Origin: Bradyrhizobium sp. 190
GTDB lineage: Bacteria; Pseudomonadota; Alphaproteobacteria; Rhizobiales; Xanthobacteraceae
Assembly: GCF_023073415.1 (NCBI RefSeq)
Contig: NZ_JADPJL010000012.1
Coordinates: 322,501 to 386,500, forward strand
Length of the DNA: 64,000 nucleotides
Direction of reading: 5' to 3'
Part shown: positions 41,925 to 50,047 of the stretch, piece after piece
Position numbering within the stretch: the first letter of the stretch is position 1
How the letters are laid out: each line of letters opens with the position of its first letter
Made by a program: the position numbers and the translations under genes
Notes under the pieces: model-generated
What the model was told of the DNA's origin: nothing
Databases searched by the model: none
Seen by the model: the letters and a program-made list of their open reading frames with translations, nothing else

Positions 41925-42776
41925 GTGGCTATATACAGCCTGCATCACAGCTCGATAGGCAAGTCCACCCAGGACGAGCCATACACCGCATCTGCGCATA
42001 TCCGCTACATCACCAGGGCTCGCGCGCTAAGCAGGCTTGAGGGCAACCGCATGCCGACCGACGCCGACGAGGCGATGGACTACCTGCGCAAGGAGGAAGA
42101 CACCAGCCGGAAGAACGCCCGCGTCCTCGACAAGGTGATGCTGGCGCTCCCGGTGGAACTGGATGCCGAACAACGGGCTGCTCTGGTGCGGTCGTTTGCC
42201 GAGGATGTAACCAAGGGCCGAGCCCCATGGTTGGCTGCCTTCCACGACCGGGGCAAGGATGCCAAAAATCCGCACTGTCATCTGGTTATCCGGGACCGTG
42301 ATCCCAAGACCGGCAAACGAGCCATCGGTATGAGTGAGGCCGGTTCGACCGAGCGCCTGCGGGAATTGTGGGAGGAGCATGCCAACAATGCGCTTGCTGA
42401 GGCCGGCCTCGATATCCGCATTGACCGGCGCACCCTGGAAGAGCAGGGCATCCGCCGCAGGCCGACCATTCATGAAGGTGTCCGTGCGCGGCGAATGAGC
42501 AAAGAGGGGCGGACTCCGCCATCGCGGCGGAGGTCATACCGTAACCAGCCGCGCACGCGCAGCCGGAGCCGGGTCGTTGACTACCGGAAGCTGGACAAAG
42601 GTTTGAGCCGTACCGCCTACAATCGGCGGATCCGGATGGAGCGAGAGAGCGAGAAGGACCGCTGGGCGGCGATTGACGCTGACCGGCAGCACCGGGAAAT
42701 CGAAGACTTGCGGGGCATTCATCGGCCCGACCTGGACGATGGAATGGCGCGGGGGCGTAAACGCAAGCTTGAATAG
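41925..42776 (+). CDS. MobA/MobL (MobQ) relaxase, short form
   Basis: A 283-residue nicking relaxase. It has the N-terminal AIYSLHHSSIGKST strand, a helical region (LDKVMLALPVELDAEQRAALVRSFAE), and the metal-binding histidine motif NPHCHLVIRDRDPKTGKRA (about 108-126), followed by RELWEEHANNALAEAGLDIRIDRR. The C-terminal third is basic (RRRSYRNQPRTRSRSR) and should bind DNA; there is no helicase or primase part. GAGG five bases before GTG 41925 supports that start over GTG 41919. Two small helical proteins follow and may assist nicking. Confidence 0.88.
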   Translation: MAIYSLHHSSIGKSTQDEPYTASAHIRYITRARALSRLEGNRMPTDADEAMDYLRKEEDTSRKNARVLDKVMLALPVELDAEQRAALVRSFAEDVTKGRAPWLAAFHDRGKDAKNPHCHLVIRDRDPKTGKRAIGMSEAGSTERLRELWEEHANNALAEAGLDIRIDRRTLEEQGIRRRPTIHEGVRARRMSKEGRTPPSRRRSYRNQPRTRSRSRVVDYRKLDKGLSRTAYNRRIRMERESEKDRWAAIDADRQHREIEDLRGIHRPDLDDGMARGRKRKLE

Positions 42777-43099
42777 TGTTGGCTGATACGAATCATTGTC
42801 GTACGATTCCAAGAGTGGAAGACCTTGATACCCAACTTTCTCATGCCCGGGCACGCACCATGCTTCAGGTGCGCAAGCGTCTCGATCGAAGAAAAAAACT
42901 TCACGACGAGATCGCTGAATTCAAAACAATACTGGCTGACCCCGCCCGGACTCATGAGCATGCCTACACGGCCAAGTGCCTTGCCAAGGCGGCCATACTC
43001 GATGAAAAGCTGTCGCTGCTCATTCAAAAGCATCTTCGTCATCTGGACCTGCAGGAGGAATCGCTCAAACTACAGTTTCAACTCTTGGACACGCTATAA
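42776..43099 (+). CDS. Small helical protein downstream of relaxase (107 aa)
   Basis: A 107-residue charged helical protein (LQVRKRLDRRKKLHDEIAEFK, KHLRHLDLQEESLKLQFQLLD). It starts with GTG overlapping the relaxase stop by one base (TAGTG), so it is made together with the relaxase. By position and character it could be a relaxosome accessory protein, but no family is recognised. Confidence 0.7.
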   Translation: MLADTNHCRTIPRVEDLDTQLSHARARTMLQVRKRLDRRKKLHDEIAEFKTILADPARTHEHAYTAKCLAKAAILDEKLSLLIQKHLRHLDLQEESLKLQFQLLDTL

Positions 43100-43129
43100 T
43101 TTTCGTTTCGCTTCGCCTGGAGCAATCGT

Positions 43130-43426
43130 ATGACAAAATTGGAAGACATCGATGACGAGTTGGCCGATGCCGAGAGTGACCTTGATGATATTCAGGAGAA
43201 GATTCTGTTCTTAGAGCGCCAAGTGCCGGGTTTGCGCGCAAGATTGGCTGATGCCACTTCTCCCCAGGAGAAGGCTCGTCTGGAAGACTTGTTGAGAAAA
43301 AATGAAGAAGAGCGCGACAAACTACGAAGGGAAGAACAACGCGTGGAAGCCCGCGCTGACGAACTCGGCAAGGAATTTCGAGAGGAGCAGAAACTTAAGC
43401 CTAAAAAGCCGAAGCCCAAACTGTAG
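43130..43426 (+). CDS. Coiled-coil protein (98 aa)
   Basis: A 98-residue protein that is one long acidic/basic coiled coil (ELADAESDLDDIQEKILFLERQ, RKNEEERDKLRREEQRVEARADELG) with a Lys/Pro-rich tail KPKKPKPKL. GGAG precedes the ATG, and a perfect terminator follows, so it closes the first relaxase operon. Its role is unknown; it may be a structural or accessory part of DNA transfer. Confidence 0.75.
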   Translation: MTKLEDIDDELADAESDLDDIQEKILFLERQVPGLRARLADATSPQEKARLEDLLRKNEEERDKLRREEQRVEARADELGKEFREEQKLKPKKPKPKL

Positions 43427-43460
43427 CTCCTCGTCGGACATCTGATATCAGGTACCATCG

Positions 43461-43488
43461 CGCGCCCCACTGGGGCGCGTTTTCGTTT
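43461..43488 (+). terminator. Rho-independent terminator
   Basis: A 9-bp stem CGCGCCCCA/TGGGGCGCG with a one-base centre, then TTTTCGTTT. It ends the first relaxase operon. Confidence 0.85.
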
Positions 43489-43563
43489 GAGGGAATTGGG
43501 AAAGTAAGCCCTGTAGCCAAAAAGTAACGGTAGAGGTCTGTAGTGGTTGGGGGAGGGGGAATG

Positions 43564-43590
43564 GCGCACTTATACATCGCTACGCGACAT
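43564..43590. other. oriT-like site B
   Basis: GCGCACTTATACATCGCT (43564-43581) strongly recalls the Agrobacterium/rhizobial plasmid transfer origin core GGCGCAATTATACGTCGCT. A small palindrome TCGC-TAC-GCGA overlaps it, and TGTCGC-TAAC-GCGACA follows at 43621-43636. It lies about 60 bases before the second relaxase gene and shares the ten-base GCGCACTTAT with site A. Confidence 0.65.
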
Positions 43591-43650
43591 AGGTGCACGG
43601 CCGACACAGCGGCCGTAAGGTGTCGCTAACGCGACAACTTCAGGAGAGCT

Positions 43651-44826
43651 ATGGCTTCTTATCATCTTTCGGCTCAGCCGGTGAAGCGCTCGGAAGGGCG
43701 TTCGGTGGTGGCAATGGCCGCCTATCGGGCGGGTGTCTTGCTGAAAGATGAGCGTCGTGGCGTTAATGCGGATTATCGGCGCCGACGCGGCGTAGTGCAT
43801 GCTGAAATTCTGGCACCAGACGATGCCGCCGAGTGGTTGTATGATCGCGAAGCGCTCTGGAACACCATTGAGCGGATGGAGGTTCGCAAGGACGCCCAGC
43901 TCGCCCGTGAAATCAACATGGCTTTGCCGCATGAGCTGACCGATGCCGAGCGGCTGGAGTTAGTGCGCGCGTTTGTTCTTGAACAGTTTGTGTCCCTGGG
44001 AATGGTCGCGGATTTTGCCATCCATGCTCCAGTGCCCGAAAAAGGCGATGACCCGCGCAATCATCATGTCCATGTACTTCTCACTCTCCGTCAAGCCGGT
44101 GGTGGTGGCCTGCGGCGCGTGAAGACGCGGGAGTGGAACAGTGACGCGATGCTGATCCGCTGGCGCAAGGCCTGGGCGGATATGCAGAACGAGGCGCTGG
44201 GCCGGTGTGACCATCCGGCCCGGGTTGACCACAGGAGTCTTGTGGTGCGTCATGCCGAGGCTGTGCGGCTCGGGCGGCGACGGGAGGCTGTCGCGCTGGC
44301 GCGTGTGCCAGAAATTCACGTTGGCCCGAAGGCCAAGAAGGCTGCCGGGGCACGGCCACCAGTCAGCAAAGTTCGTAAGGTCGGGCCAAAGAGAAAAGCG
44401 AAGCAGGGACACTTGTGGGCGCTGGCACGACGGGAGTTGCGCTATCCAGACTTCGATCGGGGCAGCCGGGGCGAATGGACAATGCAGCGGCTCAGCCAAA
44501 ATGCGCGGACGTATGAGAAGGCCGTCGCGCGGGCGGATCTGCAAATGATGCGCTTGCGACAGCGCCAGGTTTATTATGCGAAGGCGTCAAAGCGTAGAAT
44601 AACACGTGGCGATCGGAGCCGCGCAGATGGCCGGATGGTGTCAAAGTCGCACGCGCGCAAACGGCTGGCGGAGATTGCCTACTGGATCAACGAGCTTGAC
44701 CTTCTCTTCTTCGCTCTGCTGGGCCTTCGCGAGAGTCAATTGGTCCGGCGCACCGTCTGGTCCAACCGGCTAACCGCTTCCCGAATGCGGGGACTTACAC
44801 GCGGGCGGGTCTGGATGCCCGGTTAG
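43651..44826 (+). CDS. MobA/MobL (MobQ) relaxase, second type
   Basis: A 391-residue relaxase with the canonical family start ASYHLSAQPVKRSEGRSVVAMAAYRAG (the Tyr near the N terminus and YRAG helix) and the metal site NHHVHVLLTLR at about 136-146. Before it, INMALPHELTDAERLELVRAFV is the MobA/MobL helical motif. A basic C-terminal region (about 225-390) replaces the TraA helicase of Ti-type enzymes, so it nicks but does not unwind. AGGAGAG supports the ATG. Its last 32 bases overlap the convergent TraG gene. It differs clearly from the relaxase at 41925. Confidence 0.92.
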   Translation: MASYHLSAQPVKRSEGRSVVAMAAYRAGVLLKDERRGVNADYRRRRGVVHAEILAPDDAAEWLYDREALWNTIERMEVRKDAQLAREINMALPHELTDAERLELVRAFVLEQFVSLGMVADFAIHAPVPEKGDDPRNHHVHVLLTLRQAGGGGLRRVKTREWNSDAMLIRWRKAWADMQNEALGRCDHPARVDHRSLVVRHAEAVRLGRRREAVALARVPEIHVGPKAKKAAGARPPVSKVRKVGPKRKAKQGHLWALARRELRYPDFDRGSRGEWTMQRLSQNARTYEKAVARADLQMMRLRQRQVYYAKASKRRITRGDRSRADGRMVSKSHARKRLAEIAYWINELDLLFFALLGLRESQLVRRTVWSNRLTASRMRGLTRGRVWMPG

Positions 44827-46303
44827 GCGGCCAGGCGTCGTACTTGCCTCGCCAGAGCAGGTGTCGCCATGAACGATAATTTACCTTCGATGCGAGCACG
44901 GGGTGCCGCAGGATGTCACTGCGATAGATGACAATGGCCCGCCTTCCGGGCAGGCGCATCACCTCGGAAGGGTCGAGTAGCCATCTGCTCGTTTCAGATT
45001 GCCCGAGCGAATGGTGCTGGCGGATCGGGTCCAGGTTGCTCCGCGATGTGCCTGCGTTGTGCGAAAATGACGTGGTCTGGCCGATGATTTCCGAAACAAA
45101 CCGGGCAGCATCCAGATCGGCGACGTTGAAGAAAACCTTGCATGTGGCGTTTGCCAGAAAAGAGCCTGCGCGCCGATAGATTGCCCGTAGCTGGCTCATG
45201 TCCTGGAACACGAGCAGTGGTGTACAGTAGGCGCGAAGATAGCCAACGCCACGCTCCAGTGGTTCGAGGTTTCCAAGTGCTGCCGCTTCGTCGAGCAGCA
45301 GCAAGACCTTGTGTCTGGGACGCGGGAGGTTCTTGGCGCGGGTGAGCGAGTTGATGACGCTACCGACCATGACCCGCAGAAAGCCCGCGTAGATGTCGAG
45401 CTTTTCCTCGTCAACGACCAGGTAGATAGTCTTGATCCGTTGCACGAGGTTGGTGAGGTCGCAGTCCGAAAAGCGGCTTATCTCGCCGGCGGGCCCGCCG
45501 GCTGTCCAGACGCGTGTTGCCTTCTCGGTGTTGGAGAGGATGCTACGAAACTCCTCACTCCCGTCCATGGAGAGAAAGCTTGCAGCGATTTCCGCAGCCG
45601 CACGGGGGCCGCTGGTACTTATTTCTAGCAGCAGCTCTTTTAATGACTCGGGCGGCAACGTGGAAAGGCTACGGACCTGCGAAAGGTTCCGTTGCGCGGG
45701 TTCGAGTCGCATCACGTGGAGAATGATGCAGGCCAACAGTCCCTCGGTTTTACTGTCCCAGTGACTGGTCTTATCGTCTGGAATAATCATGAGGCGCGCC
45801 AGCGCCTCAGCATCATCGCGTTCGTGAAACGAGCCGGTGCGGATAAGGTCGAGTGGATTGAAGTGATCCGACGTCGCGGGGTTGGTGGTATCAAGGATGC
45901 GCACCGTTCCCAGTTGTTCCCGTCGACGGCGCGTAATCGCACTGTTCTCGCCCTTTATGTCCGTGCAGACGATGGAGCCGCGATAGTCGAGCAGGTTGGG
46001 AATTACCACGCCAACTCCCTTGCCAGCACCCATGGGCGCGAACACGGTGATCATGCCGTCCTTGTTGAACCGCAAAAAAGAACGGCCCTTCCGGCCGACT
46101 ATTGGTCCACTGCCTCTTCGCGCTCCGGACCAGAACAGCTCCCAGTTGGTGGCGAATCGCGCAGAACCGAGGGCGCCACCAGGAGCGAAGCCGCCCCAAC
46201 GGTACAGCATGTGCAAAAATTCGAGGACATATCCGAGTGCCAGGAATGTGCAACGTATCATCAGCCAGACGACGCGCATCATCCCGAGCAACAAATCCAC
46301 CAT
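44795..46303 (-). CDS. VirD4/TraG-type coupling protein
   Basis: A 502-residue inner-membrane ATPase that feeds the relaxase-DNA substrate to a type IV secretion channel. It has a hydrophobic N-terminal segment (LLLGMMRVVWLMIRCTFLAL), the entry motif GSARFAT, Walker A FAPMGAGKGVGVVIPNLL, VCTDIKGENSAITRRRR, FNPLD, and Walker B LLLLDEAAALGNLEPLE. GRRAIVIYRSDILRHPVLASKVNY ends the domain. The start is uncertain: the frame stays open to 46432, but the ATG at 46303 puts the membrane helix at the N terminus as in relatives. It is a second coupling protein besides the one at 40417. Confidence 0.92.
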   Translation of the reverse strand: MVDLLLGMMRVVWLMIRCTFLALGYVLEFLHMLYRWGGFAPGGALGSARFATNWELFWSGARRGSGPIVGRKGRSFLRFNKDGMITVFAPMGAGKGVGVVIPNLLDYRGSIVCTDIKGENSAITRRRREQLGTVRILDTTNPATSDHFNPLDLIRTGSFHERDDAEALARLMIIPDDKTSHWDSKTEGLLACIILHVMRLEPAQRNLSQVRSLSTLPPESLKELLLEISTSGPRAAAEIAASFLSMDGSEEFRSILSNTEKATRVWTAGGPAGEISRFSDCDLTNLVQRIKTIYLVVDEEKLDIYAGFLRVMVGSVINSLTRAKNLPRPRHKVLLLLDEAAALGNLEPLERGVGYLRAYCTPLLVFQDMSQLRAIYRRAGSFLANATCKVFFNVADLDAARFVSEIIGQTTSFSHNAGTSRSNLDPIRQHHSLGQSETSRWLLDPSEVMRLPGRRAIVIYRSDILRHPVLASKVNYRSWRHLLWRGKYDAWPPNRASRPARV

Positions 46304-46601
46304 GCGGTAAGATTGACACGCACGTCCCGCGCGCACCATCGACCGAAGGGCTGGAGTCAACGCATGAATCAGGAAAGTGTGACCTGAGCCCGCAAAAAGC
46401 CGCAGGATTGATTCTAGATCCGAATAGTGCAAACCGATGTCTTATGTCAGGTGGCGCCCCTCCGTCGTCGCATCAAGGGTAATACGAGCGGCAAGCCGCC
46501 CTTGACGCGACGCCAGCGGACCGCGATGGGCTTGCCATGGGCGATTGCCCAAGTCTGGGCATCGGGCCCGTCTCACAACCAGGCATCAGGCCATATTGCC
46601 T

Positions 46602-47162
46602 TTACGAAGGTTTTGGCTTGATCCGAAGGATTGTCGAGGCACTGACCTTAAAAGACTCGGCTATCACATCTGGATGCTCGCCAGCGAGGCGACGACTGAG
46701 AGCCTGAGACTGCTGCTGCGGCGTCAGCTTCGGCCTTCGACCAAATTGTACGCCCGCTTCCCTGGCACGCTGTCGGCCTGCGGAGGTGCGGCGAATGATG
46801 TCCTGCCGCGTTTTCCGTGCAATGTAGCCAACCAAGGCAGCCAGGACTTCGCCTAGCTCCGTGGTCGTGTCGGCCCAAGGTTCGGCGAGAGACCGGTACG
46901 TCGCCCCACGCGAGGTGATAGACTCCAGGGTCGCCAACGTTCGGTATGGCCCCTCTCGCGTCAGGCGGTCCAGTGCGGCGAAAACGATAACGTCGCCGGG
47001 CCGGACATCGCGTAGCAATCGTTTAAGCATCGGTCGTTTAGGGCTGATGCCGCTCTCTTTCTCGGCGTAGATCTTGCTGCAGCCCTCCGCGCGCAACTGA
47101 AGTTCTTGAATGTCCAGCACCTGAGCGTGGGTGCTTACCCTTGCATATCCGAGCATTGCCAT
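46602..47162 (-). CDS. Serine recombinase (resolvase/invertase family)
   Basis: A 186-residue small serine recombinase. The nucleophile Ser is in GYARVSTHAQ at the N terminus. The catalytic-domain arginines are in DVIVFAALDRLTREG and ARKTRQDIIRRTSAGRQRAR, and a C-terminal HTH (PDVIAESFKVSASTILRI) reads DNA. GGAGGGG seven bases before the ATG at 47162 sets the start. It is not next to a transposase, so it probably resolves element dimers or flips a segment. A remnant of a lost transposon is the alternative. Confidence 0.92.
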   Translation of the reverse strand: MAMLGYARVSTHAQVLDIQELQLRAEGCSKIYAEKESGISPKRPMLKRLLRDVRPGDVIVFAALDRLTREGPYRTLATLESITSRGATYRSLAEPWADTTTELGEVLAALVGYIARKTRQDIIRRTSAGRQRAREAGVQFGRRPKLTPQQQSQALSRRLAGEHPDVIAESFKVSASTILRIKPKPS

Positions 47163-47405
47163 CACAGGACCCCTCCGCAATACGATGAGGTCCCCGCAGA
47201 TGTCCTGACTTTTGCAAGCCCAAACCGGCTATATTGCAGTGCGTTTGTTTCCTCGCGGATTCCTGAGTCTTCGTGCGGGGTTAGCCGGTCCAATTCTAGA
47301 AACTTCCATTTTCCTTATCGTCTAATCCTGCGCCTAGAGTGCAAAAGCGTAAATCAGAATTTTTGCGCATGAATCGCTCCCTTCCACTTTAACCGAGACA
47401 GGACC

Positions 47406-47717
47406 ATGCGCTTTACCGTGATCAAAAAGCCACGCCGTACGTGGCTTGCTATTTTCGCTGCGCTGATGACTGCACCACCGGCCGCCAATGCGGCTGGACC
47501 CATCTTGAGAGTCAGTACTGCCTCCGGCCTACCCGGATGCAAAGTCTTCATCATGCCGAATGGCCGCCAATGGCGAGCCCAGAGCCACGACATCTCAGCC
47601 GGGGGAAAATGCCCGGCTGAATTTCTGTCCGGTCGGATGATCGGACGAAACCAGGTGCGGCTGGGCAATGGTGCCACCTGCACCTTTGACGAAACCGGCA
47701 ACGGCACGTGCAGGTAG
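47406..47717 (+). CDS. Small secreted Cys-containing protein 1 (103 aa)
   Basis: A 103-residue exported protein: basic start KKPRRTWLAIFAALM, likely cleavage after ANA near residue 29, then a mature domain of about 74 residues with four Cys (PGCKVF, GGKCPAEF, GATCTF, GTCR) that could form two disulfides. AGGA upstream of the ATG. It is the first of three consecutive small signal-peptide genes. No family is recognised. Confidence 0.75.
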   Translation: MRFTVIKKPRRTWLAIFAALMTAPPAANAAGPILRVSTASGLPGCKVFIMPNGRQWRAQSHDISAGGKCPAEFLSGRMIGRNQVRLGNGATCTFDETGNGTCR

Positions 47718-47729
47718 GAGCCAAAGCTC

Positions 47730-47954
47730 ATGATTAAGCTCTTTGGGATCTGCGCGCTGGCACTTACCGCTGCGCTTGCTTCAAGCACGCCTCTGGCGGC
47801 TCAAAGCAGGGAGTACTGCACGGGGCTGTGCGGTGGAAGACCCGGCGGCGAAGCGGCAAACCCGCCTAGCGTGGTTGCTTGTTTCCGCAAGTGCATGGGG
47901 GAGAGCGGCAGCAGCGATACCCCGAGCAAGAAGCGACCGACGCAGTCAAAGTAG
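47730..47954 (+). CDS. Small secreted Cys-containing protein 2 (74 aa)
   Basis: A 74-residue exported protein with a signal peptide (FGICALALTAALASSTPLAA) and a short mature part with four Cys in pairs (YCTGLCGG, ACFRKCMG). The CxxxC spacing suggests a disulfide-stapled hairpin or a metal site. A Lys-rich tail ends the protein. It lies 12 bases after the previous gene and is probably co-transcribed. Confidence 0.75.
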   Translation: MIKLFGICALALTAALASSTPLAAQSREYCTGLCGGRPGGEAANPPSVVACFRKCMGESGSSDTPSKKRPTQSK

Positions 47955-48004
47955 CCAAAGCAATCTCTTGAAACGCAATAGAAACCTAACCCACGGAGAG
48001 ACCT

Positions 48005-48214
48005 ATGAAGAAAGTCGCTTTATTTGTAACGGCAGCAGCGATGCTTGCCTTGACCGCTCCTGCAAAGGCGGAGCCGCGCAACGACACACCGCAAGCGCTG
48101 GCCTGCATGAAGAAGTACGGTTTCACATACGCCCAATGGCGCGCCAATGCCGTCCCCGGCGAGAAGGCGAACCCGTACCGGGCGTGTCGAGATAGCGGCA
48201 AGGGAGGCCGTTAA
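48005..48214 (+). CDS. Small secreted Cys-containing protein 3 (69 aa)
   Basis: A 69-residue exported protein: KKVALFVTAAAMLALTAPAKA signal, then about 46 residues with two Cys (LACMKKYGF, YRACRDSG). GGAGAG before the ATG. Similar short basic periplasmic proteins with a single Cys pair occur on other rhizobial elements. Unknown function; it may belong to the cell-surface side of conjugation. Confidence 0.75.
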   Translation: MKKVALFVTAAAMLALTAPAKAEPRNDTPQALACMKKYGFTYAQWRANAVPGEKANPYRACRDSGKGGR

Positions 48215-48242
48215 GTCAACCGCCATAGACGTCGGCCTGAGC

Positions 48243-48428
48243 GTGAAGCGCAGGAAAGGGATTCAGGACCACCATGGCTTGAACGACCCGCTCCGCGAAT
48301 TCATGCACAGGCCGTCTTCTGCGGAACGAAAGCCTGACCTCGGACCAGCCCTGCTCGCGCTACTTCTGCTCACTTGCACGGCCGCGAACCTCGCGGCCAT
48401 AGTCTGGACGGTGCTCAAATGGCGTTAG
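48243..48428 (+). CDS. Small single-pass membrane protein (61 aa)
   Basis: A frame with a basic N-terminal part and a C-terminal transmembrane helix (ALLALLLLTCTAANLAAIVW) ending KWR. The start is uncertain: GTG 48243 or ATG 48303 are both possible, and a longer frame overlaps the previous gene. It is included because the hydrophobic helix and the placement between coupled small genes look real. Confidence 0.5.
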   Translation: MKRRKGIQDHHGLNDPLREFMHRPSSAERKPDLGPALLALLLLTCTAANLAAIVWTVLKWR

Positions 48429-48444
48429 TGCGGGAGGGCCGAGA

Positions 48445-48870
48445 GTGATTCACCAATATCCTGAAACCGTCACCTTTGCTGTATTCTCCGACGAAGTGCC
48501 AAAGCCGACCGTCGTCATCAAGCGCAACGGCTTGCTGAAGCAGAGAAACCCCTCGCTTAATACCCGTGACGTTACGGTGTTACTTCAGGGCGATGACAAA
48601 ACGATCGACATCACCGCCAAACAATACCGGGCAATGGTGCAGCTTGTACGGATCGCTTTGCGTCACAACCCGTGTGCCAAGATTGTATTCAACGGGGCAG
48701 CGTCGCCCTGGGGGCTCGATTGCTTGCCGAGGTATGACGAACGCTGGATGACCGTTCCAGACGCCATGCGCATGCGGCCAACCAAGATACAAAAGGTGCT
48801 CGTGCGCAAGAAGGCCTTGCACCCGGTCATAAAGGAAAGGCGCGCGGAAGCACGGCAAGGTCTCCAGTGA
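48445..48870 (+). CDS. Hypothetical basic protein (141 aa)
   Basis: A 141-residue soluble protein beginning MIHQYPETVTFAVFSDEV at a GTG with a GAGGG-type site upstream. The first 60 residues are strand-rich (VTVLLQGDDKTIDITAKQYRAM), and the C-terminal 35 are basic (KVLVRKKALHPVIKERRAEAR). No family is recognised. Its stop overlaps the next small gene by four bases (GTGA). Confidence 0.65.
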   Translation: MIHQYPETVTFAVFSDEVPKPTVVIKRNGLLKQRNPSLNTRDVTVLLQGDDKTIDITAKQYRAMVQLVRIALRHNPCAKIVFNGAASPWGLDCLPRYDERWMTVPDAMRMRPTKIQKVLVRKKALHPVIKERRAEARQGLQ

Positions 48871-49034
48871 GCATTATCTACTTAATCGCGCGGTGCCTGT
48901 TTCCTTCAGAAGAGGAGGTCTTGCGCTGGTATCGATGGCTGTTTCCGTCCGGTGCACCCAAATGGCTCGGGCCTGCGTTGTGGAGCGCCGAGATTGTCGC
49001 GCTGCTTGCGGCGTACGCGCTCATTCTTCTGTAG
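48867..49034 (+). CDS. Small membrane protein (55 aa)
   Basis: A 55-residue protein starting with GTG inside the stop of the previous gene (GTGA). It has a hydrophobic start (IIYLIARCLF), a Trp-rich middle (WYRWLFPSGAPKWLGPALW) and a C-terminal helix (IVALLAAYALILL). The four-base overlap and membrane character make it convincing despite its size. Function unknown. Confidence 0.6.
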   Translation: MSIIYLIARCLFPSEEEVLRWYRWLFPSGAPKWLGPALWSAEIVALLAAYALILL

Positions 49035-49186
49035 GTTTGCCTGTCATCCTACCAAGAGGGGAATCCGTCACGGGCCAGCGAGGCAAAAGCGCTCAGCTGG
49101 CTAGCGGATCTGCAGGGCGTGTTAGCTTGGCATTGCCGCGAGGCGAATGGCCGCTACGTTGAATAACCAAAAGAAAGGCGAAGACC

Positions 49187-49261
49187 ATGAACCTACGTGG
49201 CACGCTCGCTCTATGGCTAGGCAAGCTGAGGATCTTCTTCTCGGTAAGCATTAGCCACTAA
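49187..49261 (+). CDS. Possible leader-size peptide (24 aa)
   Basis: A 24-residue frame (MNLRGTLALWLGKLRIFF...) with a purine-rich stretch AAGGCGAAG upstream, followed six bases after its stop by a strong terminator. The packing suggests a real tiny transcript, but coding is uncertain. Confidence 0.35.
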   Translation: MNLRGTLALWLGKLRIFFSVSISH

Positions 49262-49266
49262 AGCAA

Positions 49267-49296
49267 CAGGGGCCGTTCGAGCGGCCCCTGTTTTCG
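49267..49296 (+). terminator. Rho-independent terminator
   Basis: A 9-bp stem CAGGGGCCG/CGGCCCCTG with a six-base loop, then TTTT. It ends the run of small secreted and membrane genes. Confidence 0.85.
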
Positions 49297-49360
49297 TCGA
49301 ATAACCATTCAGGCGATGGAAGCTGTATGAGTCAGAACGTATTTTTCGTCAATACGTTTC

Positions 49361-49546
49361 TTAGACCACCTGATGAGGCATTGTCCCTTCGTTGGCGGTC
49401 CTTCCTAGATGCGGATGTAGGAGCCACCAGGCGACAGTGGCTACCGGGACAGTGATGATTAGTGTTATCATCACAAAAATCTCAATCCGGCCCCGGCGCA
49501 TGAAAGCTTTGTGAGCGGCTTCATTATCGACCCAGTGAGATTGCAT
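49361..49546 (-). CDS. Small single-pass membrane protein (61 aa)
   Basis: A 61-residue protein with the N-terminal stretch DNEAAHKAFMRRGR, one transmembrane helix (IFVMITLIITVPVATVAWWLL) and a short tail. GGAG seven bases before the ATG at 49546 sets the start. No family is recognised; it may be an inner-membrane peptide of the transfer machinery. Confidence 0.6.
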   Translation of the reverse strand: MQSHWVDNEAAHKAFMRRGRIEIFVMITLIITVPVATVAWWLLHPHLGRTANEGTMPHQVV

Positions 49547-49588
49547 GGTTGGGCTCCGTGGCATGGTCTTCCAGGCTGACGACAACAT

Positions 49589-50047
49589 AAAACATCACTC
49601 ATCAGACCGACAGTATGGCCGCACCGCAGAAGCGGGCCAATCTACAACTAAAATTCCGCGACGTAGCGATTTGACATGGTCGTCAGACCTTGCCCCCGGC
49701 ACACTGGGCTACAACCAAAAACCTGGCCTTTTAAACTTAGCGTCAATGCGAATCTCCCCAGAGCAGCGGCGAGGGATGTCGTCATGCGAGGGGTTGAAGA
49801 AGCATGGCGTAACCTGATGACTCGCAAGGTGTTGACGTCCCCCTTCATCGGGGGATTTTTTAATACGCAATGTAAGGAATCGGCACGTTTGTATACGGCG
49901 GTGGCAAAAATGAAACGCCCCAGCGTCGTAAATCGGCGGATCGGATGCAGTACACCGTCAGCCAAGTTATGATGCGCACGTGCCAAGATTGGCTCGCGCG
50001 CATTGGTATTGCTGTCGTTTTCGCAACGATACAGCCGGCGTCTTACA
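49589..50047. other. Gene-free stretch before the LuxR gene
   Basis: No gene is supported. It includes a good plus-strand terminator at 49838-49861 with no clear gene in front of it, which hints at a small RNA transcribed from about 49,700. The promoter of luxR should be near its right end. Confidence 0.4.
49838..49861 (+). terminator. Rho-independent terminator
   Basis: A 6-bp stem TCCCCC/GGGGGA, loop TTCATC, then six T's. It is not preceded by a recognised coding region. Confidence 0.7.
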
